Below, in pieces: positions 1-8,244 of a stretch of DNA of 64,000 bases. The first letter of the stretch is position 1, and each line of letters starts with the position of its first letter. The translations under genes and the position numbers were made by a program. The notes under the pieces are model-generated. The model saw nothing but the letters and a program-made list of their open reading frames with translations, was not told the DNA's origin and did not search any database. The stretch comes from an uncultured Paracoccaceae bacterium (GTDB lineage: Bacteria; Pseudomonadota; Alphaproteobacteria; Rhodobacterales; Rhodobacteraceae). Location: contig CANLPZ010000002.1 in the NCBI GenBank assembly GCA_947493145.1, forward strand, positions 1,039,007-1,103,006, given 5' to 3'.

Positions 1-1
1 G

Positions 2-1312
2 ATCGTGATCGACTACATCGACATGGACGAACGCCGCAACAACAATGCGGTCGAAAAACGGTTAAAAGACAAGCTGAAAACAGATCGTGCCCGTATTCAG
101 GTCGGCCGCATTTCTGGGTTCGGTTTGTTGGAAATGTCGCGACAACGCCTGCGTCCAGGTATGTTGGAAGCGACAACGCAACCTTGTCCGCATTGTCACG
201 GAACCGGTTTGTTGCGCTCTGACGATAGCACGGCCTTGTCCATTCTTCGCCAGATCGAAGAAGAAGGCGTGCGTGGACGTTCGAAAGAAGTTTTGGTCAA
301 AGCCCCATTTGGGATCACCAACTTTATCATGAACCAAAAACGCGATCACGTTGCCCAGATTGAGGCGCGGTATGGTTTGTCGGTTCGGATCGAGGGCGAT
401 CCGCAGTTGATCAGCCCCGATTTTTCTATCGAGAAATTTAAAACTGCGACTCGTGTTGTTGCCGAAGCCCCAGCAGCTGTATCTGTCAGCGCGGCGTTGA
501 TGGAAGACATTGACGAAGAAGCGGCAGACGCGATCGAAACAGAAGTCGAGGCCGAAGACGCGCCACAGCCAAAGAAACGCCGCCGTCGTCGCCGTCGTCG
601 TCGCGGTGGTGGAAATGCCGACGGGGAACAATCCGAACAGGCAAACGCATCGTCCGAAAACGCCGAAGCGCCAGAAAGCAGCGAAACGCCTGTTGCGGAG
701 GACGCGAAACAAGACACGCCGGAAGCGGAGGCCGCAGAAGACGCGCCAAAACCAAAACGCAAGCGGACACGTCGCAAAAAATCGGATGACGCCGCTGAGG
801 TTGCGGAAGAAAAGCCAGCGGAAACAGCGGAAGTTTCTGAAACGCCTGATGATGCGGAAAAGCCAAAGAAACGGCGGACACGTAAAAAGAAGGATGACGC
901 CGCTGCATCCGCGCCAGCTGACGAGACGGTCGAGGCTAAATCAGAAGAAACGACTTCGGACGATCAGCCTGCTGAGGAAAAGCCAAAGCGCAAACGCGCA
1001 CCGCGCAAGAAAAAGGTAGAAGCGACCGCAGAGGCAGACGCCACAGCTGAAGCGCAATCGGATGCCGTGGAAGACACGCCAAAGGCGGACGAGACCGTTG
1101 AGGAAAAACCAAAACGGAAACGTGCCCCACGTAAGAAAAAAGCGGACACAGCCGTCGTACCCGCGAAAACAGTTGCGGAACCCGCGACAGAAACCGTTGT
1201 TGCCGTGGCCGAACCCGCACCCGCGCCAGAGCCGGTGACACCGCCGGTGGCCGAAACAAAGCCAGACCCAGATAAACCCAAACGCAAAGGGTGGTGGTCA
1301 TTGGGTAAATAG
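2..1312 (+). CDS. rne: Ribonuclease E, C-terminal part (5' end outside window)
   Basis: The reading frame is already open at the window edge, so only the 3' part of the gene is here. The first ~110 visible residues match the end of the RNase E/G catalytic domain: an IDYIDMD segment of the DNase I-like subdomain and a CPHCHGTG motif (visible residues ~60-67), the family's zinc-link cysteines that hold the tetramer together. From residue ~180 the protein is low-complexity: five Lys/Arg blocks (a run of ten Arg after KPKK, then KPKRKRTRRKK, KPKKRRTRKKK and KPKRKRAPRKKK twice) separated by Ala/Glu/Asp-rich linkers. In this family such tails bind RNA and scaffold the degradosome. The enzyme starts mRNA decay and processes rRNA and tRNA precursors. 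The family is certain; the details of the tail are read from the sequence. Confidence 0.95.
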   Translation: MVIDYIDMDERRNNNAVEKRLKDKLKTDRARIQVGRISGFGLLEMSRQRLRPGMLEATTQPCPHCHGTGLLRSDDSTALSILRQIEEEGVRGRSKEVLVKAPFGITNFIMNQKRDHVAQIEARYGLSVRIEGDPQLISPDFSIEKFKTATRVVAEAPAAVSVSAALMEDIDEEAADAIETEVEAEDAPQPKKRRRRRRRRRGGGNADGEQSEQANASSENAEAPESSETPVAEDAKQDTPEAEAAEDAPKPKRKRTRRKKSDDAAEVAEEKPAETAEVSETPDDAEKPKKRRTRKKKDDAAASAPADETVEAKSEETTSDDQPAEEKPKRKRAPRKKKVEATAEADATAEAQSDAVEDTPKADETVEEKPKRKRAPRKKKADTAVVPAKTVAEPATETVVAVAEPAPAPEPVTPPVAETKPDPDKPKRKGWWSLGK

Positions 1313-1333
1313 CACAACGACCAACGAATACAG

Positions 1334-1366
1334 AAAACGGCGCTTTTGAGCGCCGTTTTTTATTGT
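1334..1366 (+). terminator. Intrinsic terminator of rne
   Basis: A 10-bp stem, AAAACGGCGC / GCGCCGTTTT, with a TTTTGA loop is followed by a T-rich stretch. It abuts the stop codon of the convergent TusA-like gene at 1360 and may act in both directions. Confidence 0.85.
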
Positions 1367-1587
1367 TTTTTCACAAAATAAAGCTGCGGCGTTTGGTCTG
1401 ATCTCGTTTCGATCAACCTATGACCTGCCTCGTTGCAAAAATGCGGAATGTCGATGACAGCCGCAGGATCCGTGGCTTGGATACGCAACACCTCACCAGC
1501 CGCCATGGATTTCAGGCGTTTACGGGCCTTTAGCACCGGCAGCGGGCACAAAAGCCCAATCGCGTCGAGATCTTGATCAAATTTCAT
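1360..1587 (-). CDS. TusA/SirA-family sulfur carrier protein
   Basis: A 75-residue protein of the usual length for this family. It has the diagnostic N-terminal motif GLLCPLPVLKARK (residues ~12-24), in which the Cys of the CPxP signature carries persulfide sulfur. Proteins of this family relay sulfur for tRNA thiolation, molybdenum cofactor synthesis or sulfur oxidation; the sequence does not say which applies here. The gene is convergent with rne and divergent from ccdA, with about 125 bp between the starts. The closeness to ccdA suggests a thiol/sulfur theme, but this is only positional. Confidence 0.88.
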   Translation of the reverse strand: MKFDQDLDAIGLLCPLPVLKARKRLKSMAAGEVLRIQATDPAAVIDIPHFCNEAGHRLIETRSDQTPQLYFVKKQ

Positions 1588-1712
1588 ACAGGTTCAGATA
1601 GGCAAAGTGTTACAATCTGTCCACAAGCTTGTGACGTATTGTGTCGTCTTCAGGGCTGGCAAGGTGCGTCGTTAGCCGTTAGATCAAAAAGACCGATCAA
1701 AGGAAAAATAAC

Positions 1713-2468
1713 ATGCTTCAGGCAGAAACATTATTGGATGCGACGTTGTTGCCCGCGCTTATGATTGCGTTGTCAGCTGGGGTTTTGTCGTTCCTCAGCC
1801 CCTGTGTTTTGCCAATTGTTCCGCCATATCTGGCCTATATGGGCGGGGTCAGTGTTCAGGATTTGGATGAAAACGCTTCCGTTCGTGGGCGTGTCGTACG
1901 GGCGGCGTTTGCCTTTGTTTTGGGGTTAAGCACCGTCTTTTTGTTGCTTGGGTTTGCCTTTTCCGCCGTTGGGCGGGTGTTTTTGCAGTATCAAGATTGG
2001 TTTATTATTGGCGCAGGCGTCGTGATAATCATTTTTGGCCTGCATTTTATCGGTGTTTACCGGATCAAATTTATGGACCAAGAGGCGCGTTTAGACGCCG
2101 GTGATCGGGGGGGGTCCAGTTTTGGCGCCTATGTTTTGGGCTTGGCGTTCGCTTTTGGATGGACCCCGTGTTTGGGGCCAATTTTGGGCGCAATTTTGGG
2201 CTTGGCTGCATCCGAAGCAAATGTGGTTCGCGGGTCTTTATTGCTTGCAAGCTATGCCGCCGGTCTGGGTATCCCGTTTTTGTTGGTCGCGGCGTTCTTT
2301 CCGTCCTTGAAAGGCGTAATCGCGTGGATGAAAACGCGCATGACCACAATTGAACGGATCAGTGGCGCGTTGTTGGTTATCGTTGGTTTGATGATGGTCA
2401 CGGGACAGTTCACAGCGTTTTCATGGTGGTTGTTGGAACAATTCCCCGGATTGGCGGTTTTGGGGTAG
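1713..2468 (+). CDS. ccdA: Cytochrome c biogenesis protein CcdA
   Basis: A 251-residue polytopic membrane protein with about six hydrophobic segments. The two conserved redox cysteines lie in SFLSPCVLPIVPPY (residues ~25-38) and FGWTPCLGPILGA (~150-162), the hallmark of CcdA/DsbD-beta thiol transporters. The protein passes electrons from cytoplasmic thioredoxin to the periplasm, where apocytochrome c thiols are kept reduced. The ATG at 1713 follows an AAAGGA ribosome site. No CcmG/ResA partner lies next to it; the downstream gene is unrelated. Confidence 0.93.
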   Translation: MLQAETLLDATLLPALMIALSAGVLSFLSPCVLPIVPPYLAYMGGVSVQDLDENASVRGRVVRAAFAFVLGLSTVFLLLGFAFSAVGRVFLQYQDWFIIGAGVVIIIFGLHFIGVYRIKFMDQEARLDAGDRGGSSFGAYVLGLAFAFGWTPCLGPILGAILGLAASEANVVRGSLLLASYAAGLGIPFLLVAAFFPSLKGVIAWMKTRMTTIERISGALLVIVGLMMVTGQFTAFSWWLLEQFPGLAVLG

Positions 2469-2558
2469 GGACTGTTTCCCCTTCGTTTTCGGGTGCATTG
2501 TGTGGCCTGACATCCCCAAGCCCATTTCATGAAACAAACACCGCAGTCCGAATTTGGG

Positions 2559-2587
2559 GCTGTTTTTGTGTGTCGTCCCGATATAAT
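2559..2587 (+). promoter_or_regulatory. Possible promoter upstream of the hydrolase/P450 pair
   Basis: A perfect -10 hexamer TATAAT lies at 2582-2587, about 30 bp before the ATG at 2619. The -35 region at the expected distance is weak, so this is a tentative call. Confidence 0.35.
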
Positions 2588-2618
2588 CTGACGCAAAGCC
2601 GACAGATAAGAGGCGCGC

Positions 2619-3863
2619 ATGGTACGGGGTGAACAAGAGGTGGTGACGCGACGGGTGTTTTACATCCCGGGCTATGATCCCATTCATCCGCGTCGGTACC
2701 GTGAACTGTACCGCAAAGAAGGCGCCACACAGGCCGAAATTTCAGGATACAACATTGAATTGACGCCAAAAACCGGTGGCGAAAATTATGGGTGGCAGGT
2801 CAACGGCGACATCGACGGTCAGACAAGTCACGCCGAATTTGATGTTTTGGTGTGGTCGGACATTGTTCGCGACAGTATGGAATTAAACATCCCTCAGACC
2901 TATTGGGTGATGGTTCGCACCTCTTTTACCTATATCGCATCGGGCGCTTTGCGACGACTGATGCGGTTGCGCAAGGGACCCGTCATTGCGGCGCTTTATC
3001 CGATTGGGATGTTGGTGCTGCAGTTGCTGGTCGCGCTGTTACTGGGGTGGGGTGCAGGGGCGTTGATCGCCAAGGTGCTTGGTATGTTGGGGCTGGGTCA
3101 GGTCCCATTTGTCCTAACTGCCGTGAAACTTGCGGTCGCAATACCGATCATCGTCGCCGTCTTGCGATGGTTTAAGGCAAAGGACGGAAAATTCTTTGCC
3201 TATTACCTGATGCATGATTACGCCTATTCAGCGGCAACACAGGGGGAGAACGCGCCAGAATTAGAAACCCGCATGCGCGTGTTTAAAGGCATGATCGCGC
3301 GGGCCTTGGCGTCAGATGTGGACGAGGTTTTGGTAGTTGGCCATTCCTCTGGCGCGCATTTGGGGGTGTCGATCCTGTCCGATCTGATCCGCGACGGTGG
3401 GGTGCATGCGGATGGTCCGAAACTGTCGTTTCTGTCATTGGGGCAGGTGGTTCCGATGGTGTCTTTCCTACCCAAAGCGTGGCGTTTGCGGGCGGATTTG
3501 GCGTTTCTAAGTACACGATCCGAATTGGCGTGGATCGATGTCACAGCGCCTGGTGATGGCTGCGCGTTCGCACTGTGTGACCCTGTGTCTGTGTCGGTCA
3601 AAGAACCGACGGGGAAACGCTGGCCGTTGGTGTTTTCTGCTGCCTTTACCCAGTCCCTAAGCCCCGCGCGATGGAAAGAATTGCGCTGGCGGTTTTTCCG
3701 GCTGCATTTTCAATACCTATGTGCGTTCGATCGACCCAAGGATTATGACTACTTTCAGATCACAGCGGGGCCTTTGAGCCTTGGAACGCGGTATAAGGAC
3801 CGCGGCCCAAGCAAATCGCGTATTGATGTTCTGGCGTCGAAATACACGAGCACAGCGCCATGA
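2619..3863 (+). CDS. Alpha/beta-hydrolase-like membrane protein of unknown function
   Basis: A 414-residue protein I cannot assign to a named family. The N-terminus has a strand and turn, RVFYIPGYDP (residues ~11-20), like the first strand and oxyanion region of alpha/beta hydrolases. Around residues 241-255 is VDEVLVVGHSSGAHLGV, a typical nucleophile elbow GxSxG with Ser as likely nucleophile. Between them lie two strongly hydrophobic segments (~residues 127-155 and ~166-182) that look like a membrane hairpin. A membrane-bound lipase or esterase is the simplest reading. The gene overlaps the P450 gene by 4 bp (ATGA), so the two are translationally coupled and may share a lipid-like substrate. 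Confidence 0.7.
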   Translation: MVRGEQEVVTRRVFYIPGYDPIHPRRYRELYRKEGATQAEISGYNIELTPKTGGENYGWQVNGDIDGQTSHAEFDVLVWSDIVRDSMELNIPQTYWVMVRTSFTYIASGALRRLMRLRKGPVIAALYPIGMLVLQLLVALLLGWGAGALIAKVLGMLGLGQVPFVLTAVKLAVAIPIIVAVLRWFKAKDGKFFAYYLMHDYAYSAATQGENAPELETRMRVFKGMIARALASDVDEVLVVGHSSGAHLGVSILSDLIRDGGVHADGPKLSFLSLGQVVPMVSFLPKAWRLRADLAFLSTRSELAWIDVTAPGDGCAFALCDPVSVSVKEPTGKRWPLVFSAAFTQSLSPARWKELRWRFFRLHFQYLCAFDRPKDYDYFQITAGPLSLGTRYKDRGPSKSRIDVLASKYTSTAP

Positions 3864-5212
3864 TCCCGCCCAAGCCCCCGTCACGCCCAGACAAAGTTTC
3901 GCTGTGGCGCTATATGCGGTTGTTTCGTACGGATATTCTGTCGGCGCAGCCGGAAAAACTGTACCGCGCTTGGATGGCGGAATTTAAAACGCCGTTTTTC
4001 CGCAGCTATCTGGCGAATGATCCCAATTTGGTGAAAACGGTTCTAAAGGAACGCCCCGATGATTTTCCTAAATCGGATCGGATCGGCGAAGGGCTGCGTC
4101 CGCTTTTGGGCAATTCGGTGTTTCTGACAAATGGCGACACATGGAAACGGCAACGCCGCATCATAGACCCCGCATTCGAAGGCGGGCGCCTGCGCGACAC
4201 CTATCCGGCGATGTGGGCCGCGTCCAAAGCTGCTGTGGCGCGATTGTCAGACGCGGCGGATGGGACACCGATCGATATCGAACCTGAAACCAGCCACGCG
4301 GCAGCAGATGTGATTTTTCGGACGTTGTTTTCGCTGCCGATTGAACACGAAATTGCATCGCAAGTGTTTTCTGAATTCAAAACCTATCAACGCAGTCAGC
4401 CGATATTAAATCTTGCGGCGTTTGTGCCATTGCCCAAATGGATGCCGCGTTTCTTTCGCGGACGCACAAAACAAGCTGCGGCGTCGATCCGACGGTTGAT
4501 CACCCAGCTGACCGATGAGCGCATGCACGCGATTAAGGCAGGAACGGCGCCAAACGATTTGGCGACGAAGATCATGACCACGGTTGATCCCGAAACAGGG
4601 CAGGGGTTTGACACCCAAGAAATGGTCGACCAAGTGGCGATTTTCTTTCTGGCTGGGCATGAAACCTCTGCGTCTGCTTTGGCGTGGGCGCTGTATTTGA
4701 TGGCGGAAAATCCCGACTGGCAGGAAAAAGTCGCGAAAGAGGCTGAAATTCTGACGTCAGACGATTTCTCCTTAATCTCCAAGCTTAAAGTAAGCCGTGA
4801 TGTTTTTCGCGAAACTTTGCGGCTGTACCCGCCTGTGCCAATGATGGTGCGCGAAACCACCTGTCCGGAACATTTCCGCGACCGCGAGGTGCCGGTTGGA
4901 TCGCAAGTTGTCGTATCCCCATGGCATTTGCATCGCCAAAACCGTCTGTGGGACCGGCCAGATGAATTTGATCCGACACGGTGGGCCACAGAAAACGGTC
5001 AAAAATGCCAACGGGATGCGTTTATCCCGTTTTCGGCTGGTTCTCGGGTATGTACAGGCGCGGGTTTCGCCATGGTTGAAGGTGTTTTGTTACTGTCCAT
5101 GATTCTGAAACACTTCAGAATCGATGTCGCAAAAGGCCAAAAACCGGTGCCTGTGGCGCATTTGACCGTAAGGTCAAAAGAGGGGATTTGGTTAACATTC
5201 AACCAAAGGTAA
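3860..5212 (+). CDS. Cytochrome P450
   Basis: 450 residues, normal for a soluble bacterial P450. Diagnostic elements are present in order: the I-helix oxygen-activation motif AGHETSA (residues ~269-275), the K-helix ETLRLYPP containing ExxR (~315), and the heme-binding loop FSAGSRVCTGAGFA (~395-408), whose Cys is the heme thiolate ligand. It should be a heme monooxygenase hydroxylating a hydrophobic substrate. No ferredoxin or reductase gene is adjacent, so electron donors are encoded elsewhere. It starts inside the stop of the upstream hydrolase-like gene (ATGA). The substrate is unknown. Confidence 0.95.
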   Translation: MIPPKPPSRPDKVSLWRYMRLFRTDILSAQPEKLYRAWMAEFKTPFFRSYLANDPNLVKTVLKERPDDFPKSDRIGEGLRPLLGNSVFLTNGDTWKRQRRIIDPAFEGGRLRDTYPAMWAASKAAVARLSDAADGTPIDIEPETSHAAADVIFRTLFSLPIEHEIASQVFSEFKTYQRSQPILNLAAFVPLPKWMPRFFRGRTKQAAASIRRLITQLTDERMHAIKAGTAPNDLATKIMTTVDPETGQGFDTQEMVDQVAIFFLAGHETSASALAWALYLMAENPDWQEKVAKEAEILTSDDFSLISKLKVSRDVFRETLRLYPPVPMMVRETTCPEHFRDREVPVGSQVVVSPWHLHRQNRLWDRPDEFDPTRWATENGQKCQRDAFIPFSAGSRVCTGAGFAMVEGVLLLSMILKHFRIDVAKGQKPVPVAHLTVRSKEGIWLTFNQR

Positions 5213-5433
5213 TGCGCATATCCTGCCCCAAAGTACAGCTTCCCTAGGGTCAACTTGAGATTAATAAAAGATTAACTTCACAAAAAGTTATTGTTTTAAA
5301 TCAATGCAATAGGCGCACTTATGCCACATTTTTTCCCTGTTTTGACGCGTTAACCAGACTCTTTCCCCCCCGTTGATCCATTGAGGGTCACGGCCCCAAA
5401 TCTTAAATTGAGATTGTTACCGAGGGGGACGTT

Positions 5434-5748
5434 ATGTTCAAAACTGTACTACGTATCATCACCGGGTCTGCTGCTACTGACCCAAAAACAGAAAACCAAA
5501 CTGCGACCGGATTGCGTGTGGCAATACCATCTTTTGGTATCCCTGGAATCCGCGTCGTGCCAAATGAGCCAGAGATTGAAAAAACATCTCGTGCGGAAAT
5601 CGAAGAGATTTTCGAGGCTGAACTGTTGGGAAAGTCTTTGTCACCTGACGCAAACCATTTCGGTTTTACAAAAGGTGAACGTACTGAGTTGTTGGTCAAC
5701 CAGAAACTCCGTGATGCGCTCTATAGCGACATGAAAAAGGCGGCTTAA
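5434..5748 (+). CDS. Hypothetical protein, 104 aa
   Basis: I do not recognise this protein. It starts at an ATG 8 bp after a strong GAGGGGG ribosome site. It has no clear membrane segment or Cys motif; the middle (residues ~45-70) is acidic and the C-terminus is mixed charged. About 220 bp upstream is AT-rich and carries a run of seven C, with no other gene visible. Its stop overlaps the stop of the opposite-strand RHH gene by 4 bp. Codon use and the ribosome site make it a believable gene. Confidence 0.65.
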   Translation: MFKTVLRIITGSAATDPKTENQTATGLRVAIPSFGIPGIRVVPNEPEIEKTSRAEIEEIFEAELLGKSLSPDANHFGFTKGERTELLVNQKLRDALYSDMKKAA

Positions 5749-5984
5749 TCCGCAGCCGCCTTTCGTAACTTGTCTTGGGTCTGTTGCAATACATAGACAC
5801 GGATCGCCGAGGCAAGCCCCATATCCGTACCACGATCTTCGTCAATCTGCGCCGCCAATACATTGATTGGGGTTCCCAGTTCCGCCGCAATCTCGCGGAA
5901 GGCATCCCAAAATGGCGTTTCCAAACTGACGGATGTGCGGTGACCGTGTAAGGTCAAAGAATGTTTTACAGGCCGTCCAGACAT
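5745..5984 (-). CDS. Ribbon-helix-helix domain protein
   Basis: 79 residues. The stretch HRTSVSLETPFWDAFREIA (residues ~15-33), followed by further helix, matches the short RHH DNA-binding fold seen in alphaproteobacterial proteins of this size. It is the third gene of a unit with fumC and a DUF4169-like gene: its ATG shares one base with the TGA of the gene before it (TGATG). It could be a small transcriptional regulator or an antitoxin-like protein. No toxin partner is visible, so I favour a regulator of unknown target. Confidence 0.75.
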   Translation of the reverse strand: MSGRPVKHSLTLHGHRTSVSLETPFWDAFREIAAELGTPINVLAAQIDEDRGTDMGLASAIRVYVLQQTQDKLRKAAAD

Positions 5985-6163
5985 CAGTTTTCTTCGAACT
6001 TGTGTTGATCCAAATGCCGCTTTTTTCGGTCTTCCGTCGCCGCATCTAACAGTCGTTCTGCTTTGGTCCGGCCGAACTTCGCTGCATTTTCGTCTGCGCG
6101 GGCCTTTTTATCGGCCCGCGTTTTTTGTTTGCGAAACTTATTTAAGTTTACGGGTTGGTTCAT
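5984..6163 (-). CDS. DUF4169-like small basic protein, 59 aa
   Basis: A short gene of 59 codons plus stop, translating as [20 protein letters not shown] and on to LDQHKFEEN at the end. It is highly charged and predicted helical, and resembles the DUF4169 family that in Rhodobacterales sits beside a ribbon-helix-helix gene. Its ATG overlaps the fumC stop (ATGA, 4 bp) and its TGA overlaps the RHH start, so all three are translationally coupled. The function is unknown. The overlaps on both sides are strong evidence that it is real. Confidence 0.8.
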   Translation of the reverse strand: MNQPVNLNKFRKQKTRADKKARADENAAKFGRTKAERLLDAATEDRKKRHLDQHKFEEN

Positions 6164-7548
6164 TTAGGGCCAATCATTTGCTCAGGACGCACCACGCGGT
6201 CAAACGTTTCTTCGTCAACAAATCCTAATGCGATGGCTTCCTCTTTCAAGGTCGTCCCGTTTTTGTGGGCTGTCTTGGCCACGGTGGTGGCGTTGTCATA
6301 GCCGATTTCAGGGGCCAAGGCCGTCACCAACATCAAGCTTTCGTTCATGATGCGGGTGATGTTGTCGACGTTGGCTTGGATGCCAACCACGCAATTGTCG
6401 GTAAAGGCAACGGAGGCATCCCCCAACAGCTGCATGGATTGCAAAACATTGTAGGACATCATCGGTTTATAAACGTTCAATTCGAAATGACCCTGAGAAC
6501 CGGCAAAGCCGACAGCCGCGTCGTTTCCGATGACATGTGCACAGACCTGTGTCATGGCTTCGCATTGTGTCGGGTTCACTTTACCAGGCATGATCGATGA
6601 GCCAGGTTCGTTTTCTGGAAGCATCAATTCCCCCAAGCCACAGCGCGGTCCAGAGCCGAGCAAACGAATGTCATTGGCCACTTTGAACAGGCTTGCCGCC
6701 ACAGTTTTCAAAGCGCCCGACATTTCGACCATCGCATCATGGGCGGCCAGTGCTTCGAATTTGTTTGGAGCGGTGACAAATGGCAATCCGGTGATGTCGG
6801 CCATATGACCCGCGACTGTGTCGCCCCAACCGTTTGGCGTGTTCAATCCGGTGCCAACCGCAGTCCCGCCTTGCGCCAATTCGTAAATGTCGCCCAACGC
6901 GCGTTTTACACGTTCGATACCTTTGGCGACTTGATGTGTGTATCCAGAAAATTCTTGCGCCAACGTAAGCGGGGTCGCGTCCATCGTGTGGGTGCGGCCA
7001 ATTTTGATAATGCCGTCGAATTCTTTCACCTTTGCGTCCAGTGCCGCGTGGAGCTTTTCCAAACCAGGCAACAAAACGTCGCGCGCCGTCATCGCGGTAG
7101 CGATATGCATGGCGGTGGGGAAGGTGTCGTTGGAGGATTGACCCATATTACAATGGTCGTTCGGGTGGACAGGGTCCTTGGACCCGATCACGCCACCCAA
7201 GATTTCGATCGCACGGTTCGCGATGACCTCGTTTGAGTTCATGTTTGATTGCGTGCCCGATCCGGTTTGCCACACAACCAATGGAAAGTTGTCGTCGAAT
7301 TTACCATCGACCACTTCGCCAGCTGCTTGGATAATCGCATCTGCTTTGTCCGCAGGCAATTTTCCCAAATCCTTGTTGGCCATGGCACAAGCTTTTTTGA
7401 TCACGCCCAATGCGCGCACAATGGCGACGGGCTGTTTTTCCCAACCAATGGGGAAGTTCATGATCGAGCGCTGCGTTTGCGCGCCCCAGTATTTGTCGGA
7501 TGGGACCTCTAGGGGGCCAAAGCTGTCAGTTTCGGTACGGGTGCTCAT
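6160..7548 (-). CDS. fumC: Fumarate hydratase, class II
   Basis: 462 residues, the usual length of FumC. It contains the superfamily signature [16 protein letters not shown] (residues ~316-331) that carries the flexible catalytic Ser loop, plus [10 protein letters not shown] and [11 protein letters not shown] segments that build the active site between subunits. It interconverts fumarate and malate in the TCA cycle and, being class II, needs no iron-sulfur cluster. It is the first gene of a minus-strand unit with DUF4169 and RHH genes. About 135 bp separate its start from the upstream SspB gene. Confidence 0.97.
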   Translation of the reverse strand: MSTRTETDSFGPLEVPSDKYWGAQTQRSIMNFPIGWEKQPVAIVRALGVIKKACAMANKDLGKLPADKADAIIQAAGEVVDGKFDDNFPLVVWQTGSGTQSNMNSNEVIANRAIEILGGVIGSKDPVHPNDHCNMGQSSNDTFPTAMHIATAMTARDVLLPGLEKLHAALDAKVKEFDGIIKIGRTHTMDATPLTLAQEFSGYTHQVAKGIERVKRALGDIYELAQGGTAVGTGLNTPNGWGDTVAGHMADITGLPFVTAPNKFEALAAHDAMVEMSGALKTVAASLFKVANDIRLLGSGPRCGLGELMLPENEPGSSIMPGKVNPTQCEAMTQVCAHVIGNDAAVGFAGSQGHFELNVYKPMMSYNVLQSMQLLGDASVAFTDNCVVGIQANVDNITRIMNESLMLVTALAPEIGYDNATTVAKTAHKNGTTLKEEAIALGFVDEETFDRVVRPEQMIGPK

Positions 7549-7683
7549 CGCGATCTCCTCTTCATCCGCTGTTACGCGCAGCTATACGACCGCAAGAACG
7601 CAGTTGCAAATTTTTGGCGCTAACAGTTGGAAACTTTGTTTGAACGATCCTGAAACCGCTAATTTTTCAGACGTTTCTGGGGG

Positions 7684-8166
7684 TCAGGACTTTCGAAACG
7701 CGTCGAGCGAGACAACTTCGGCCTCTTTCGCGGGTTCATCAGCAGGCTCGACCATTTCTTCCATTGGTGCTTCGGGTATTTCGGTGACGTCGATGTCTTC
7801 GATTTCGTCGTCTTCTTGCGCTTCAAAGCGCAGCCCGAATTCAACAGATGGGTCAACAAAGGTGCTGATCGCGTCGTAAGGGATATAAAGCGGCTCAGGC
7901 GCATCACCGAAATTCAATGTGACGGAAAAGCCTTCGTCGGTCACAACAAGGTTGTCGAACCAATGTTGCATAACAACGGTCATTTCATCGGGGTACCGGT
8001 CAGACAACCAATCCGCAATTTCGACATCTGGGTGTTCTGTATCAAACGTAATGAAAAAATGGTGTTCGCCCGGTAATCCGTTTTCAGCGATATCGATCAA
8101 CAAGTTTTGGATCAAACCGCGCATGGCGCTTTGCATGAGTTGTCCATAATCGATGCTGCGTGTCAT
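7684..8166 (-). CDS. sspB: SspB family protein, ClpXP adaptor
   Basis: 160 residues. The first ~110 match the alphaproteobacterial SspB fold, for example GEHHFFITFDTEHPDV and MTVVMQHWFDNLVV, followed by an acidic linker and a short C-terminal tail of the kind that docks on ClpX. SspB tethers ssrA-tagged proteins to ClpXP for degradation. This fits well with the tmRNA gene about 2.3 kb away, although the two are not co-transcribed. It is transcribed alone or ahead of fumC. Confidence 0.85.
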   Translation of the reverse strand: MTRSIDYGQLMQSAMRGLIQNLLIDIAENGLPGEHHFFITFDTEHPDVEIADWLSDRYPDEMTVVMQHWFDNLVVTDEGFSVTLNFGDAPEPLYIPYDAISTFVDPSVEFGLRFEAQEDDEIEDIDVTEIPEAPMEEMVEPADEPAKEAEVVSLDAFRKS

Positions 8167-8244
8167 CTTTTCGCCCCCAGTCTTGCTTGCTTCAGCATAG
8201 GCGATTTTAATCTGATGAAAAGGGGCGTTTGACGTCGGACCCGA

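Noticed and set aside
346..777. Minus-strand ORFs opposite the RNase E tail
   Set aside because: They arise from the repetitive GC-rich codons of the real gene and have no ribosome site or family resemblance.
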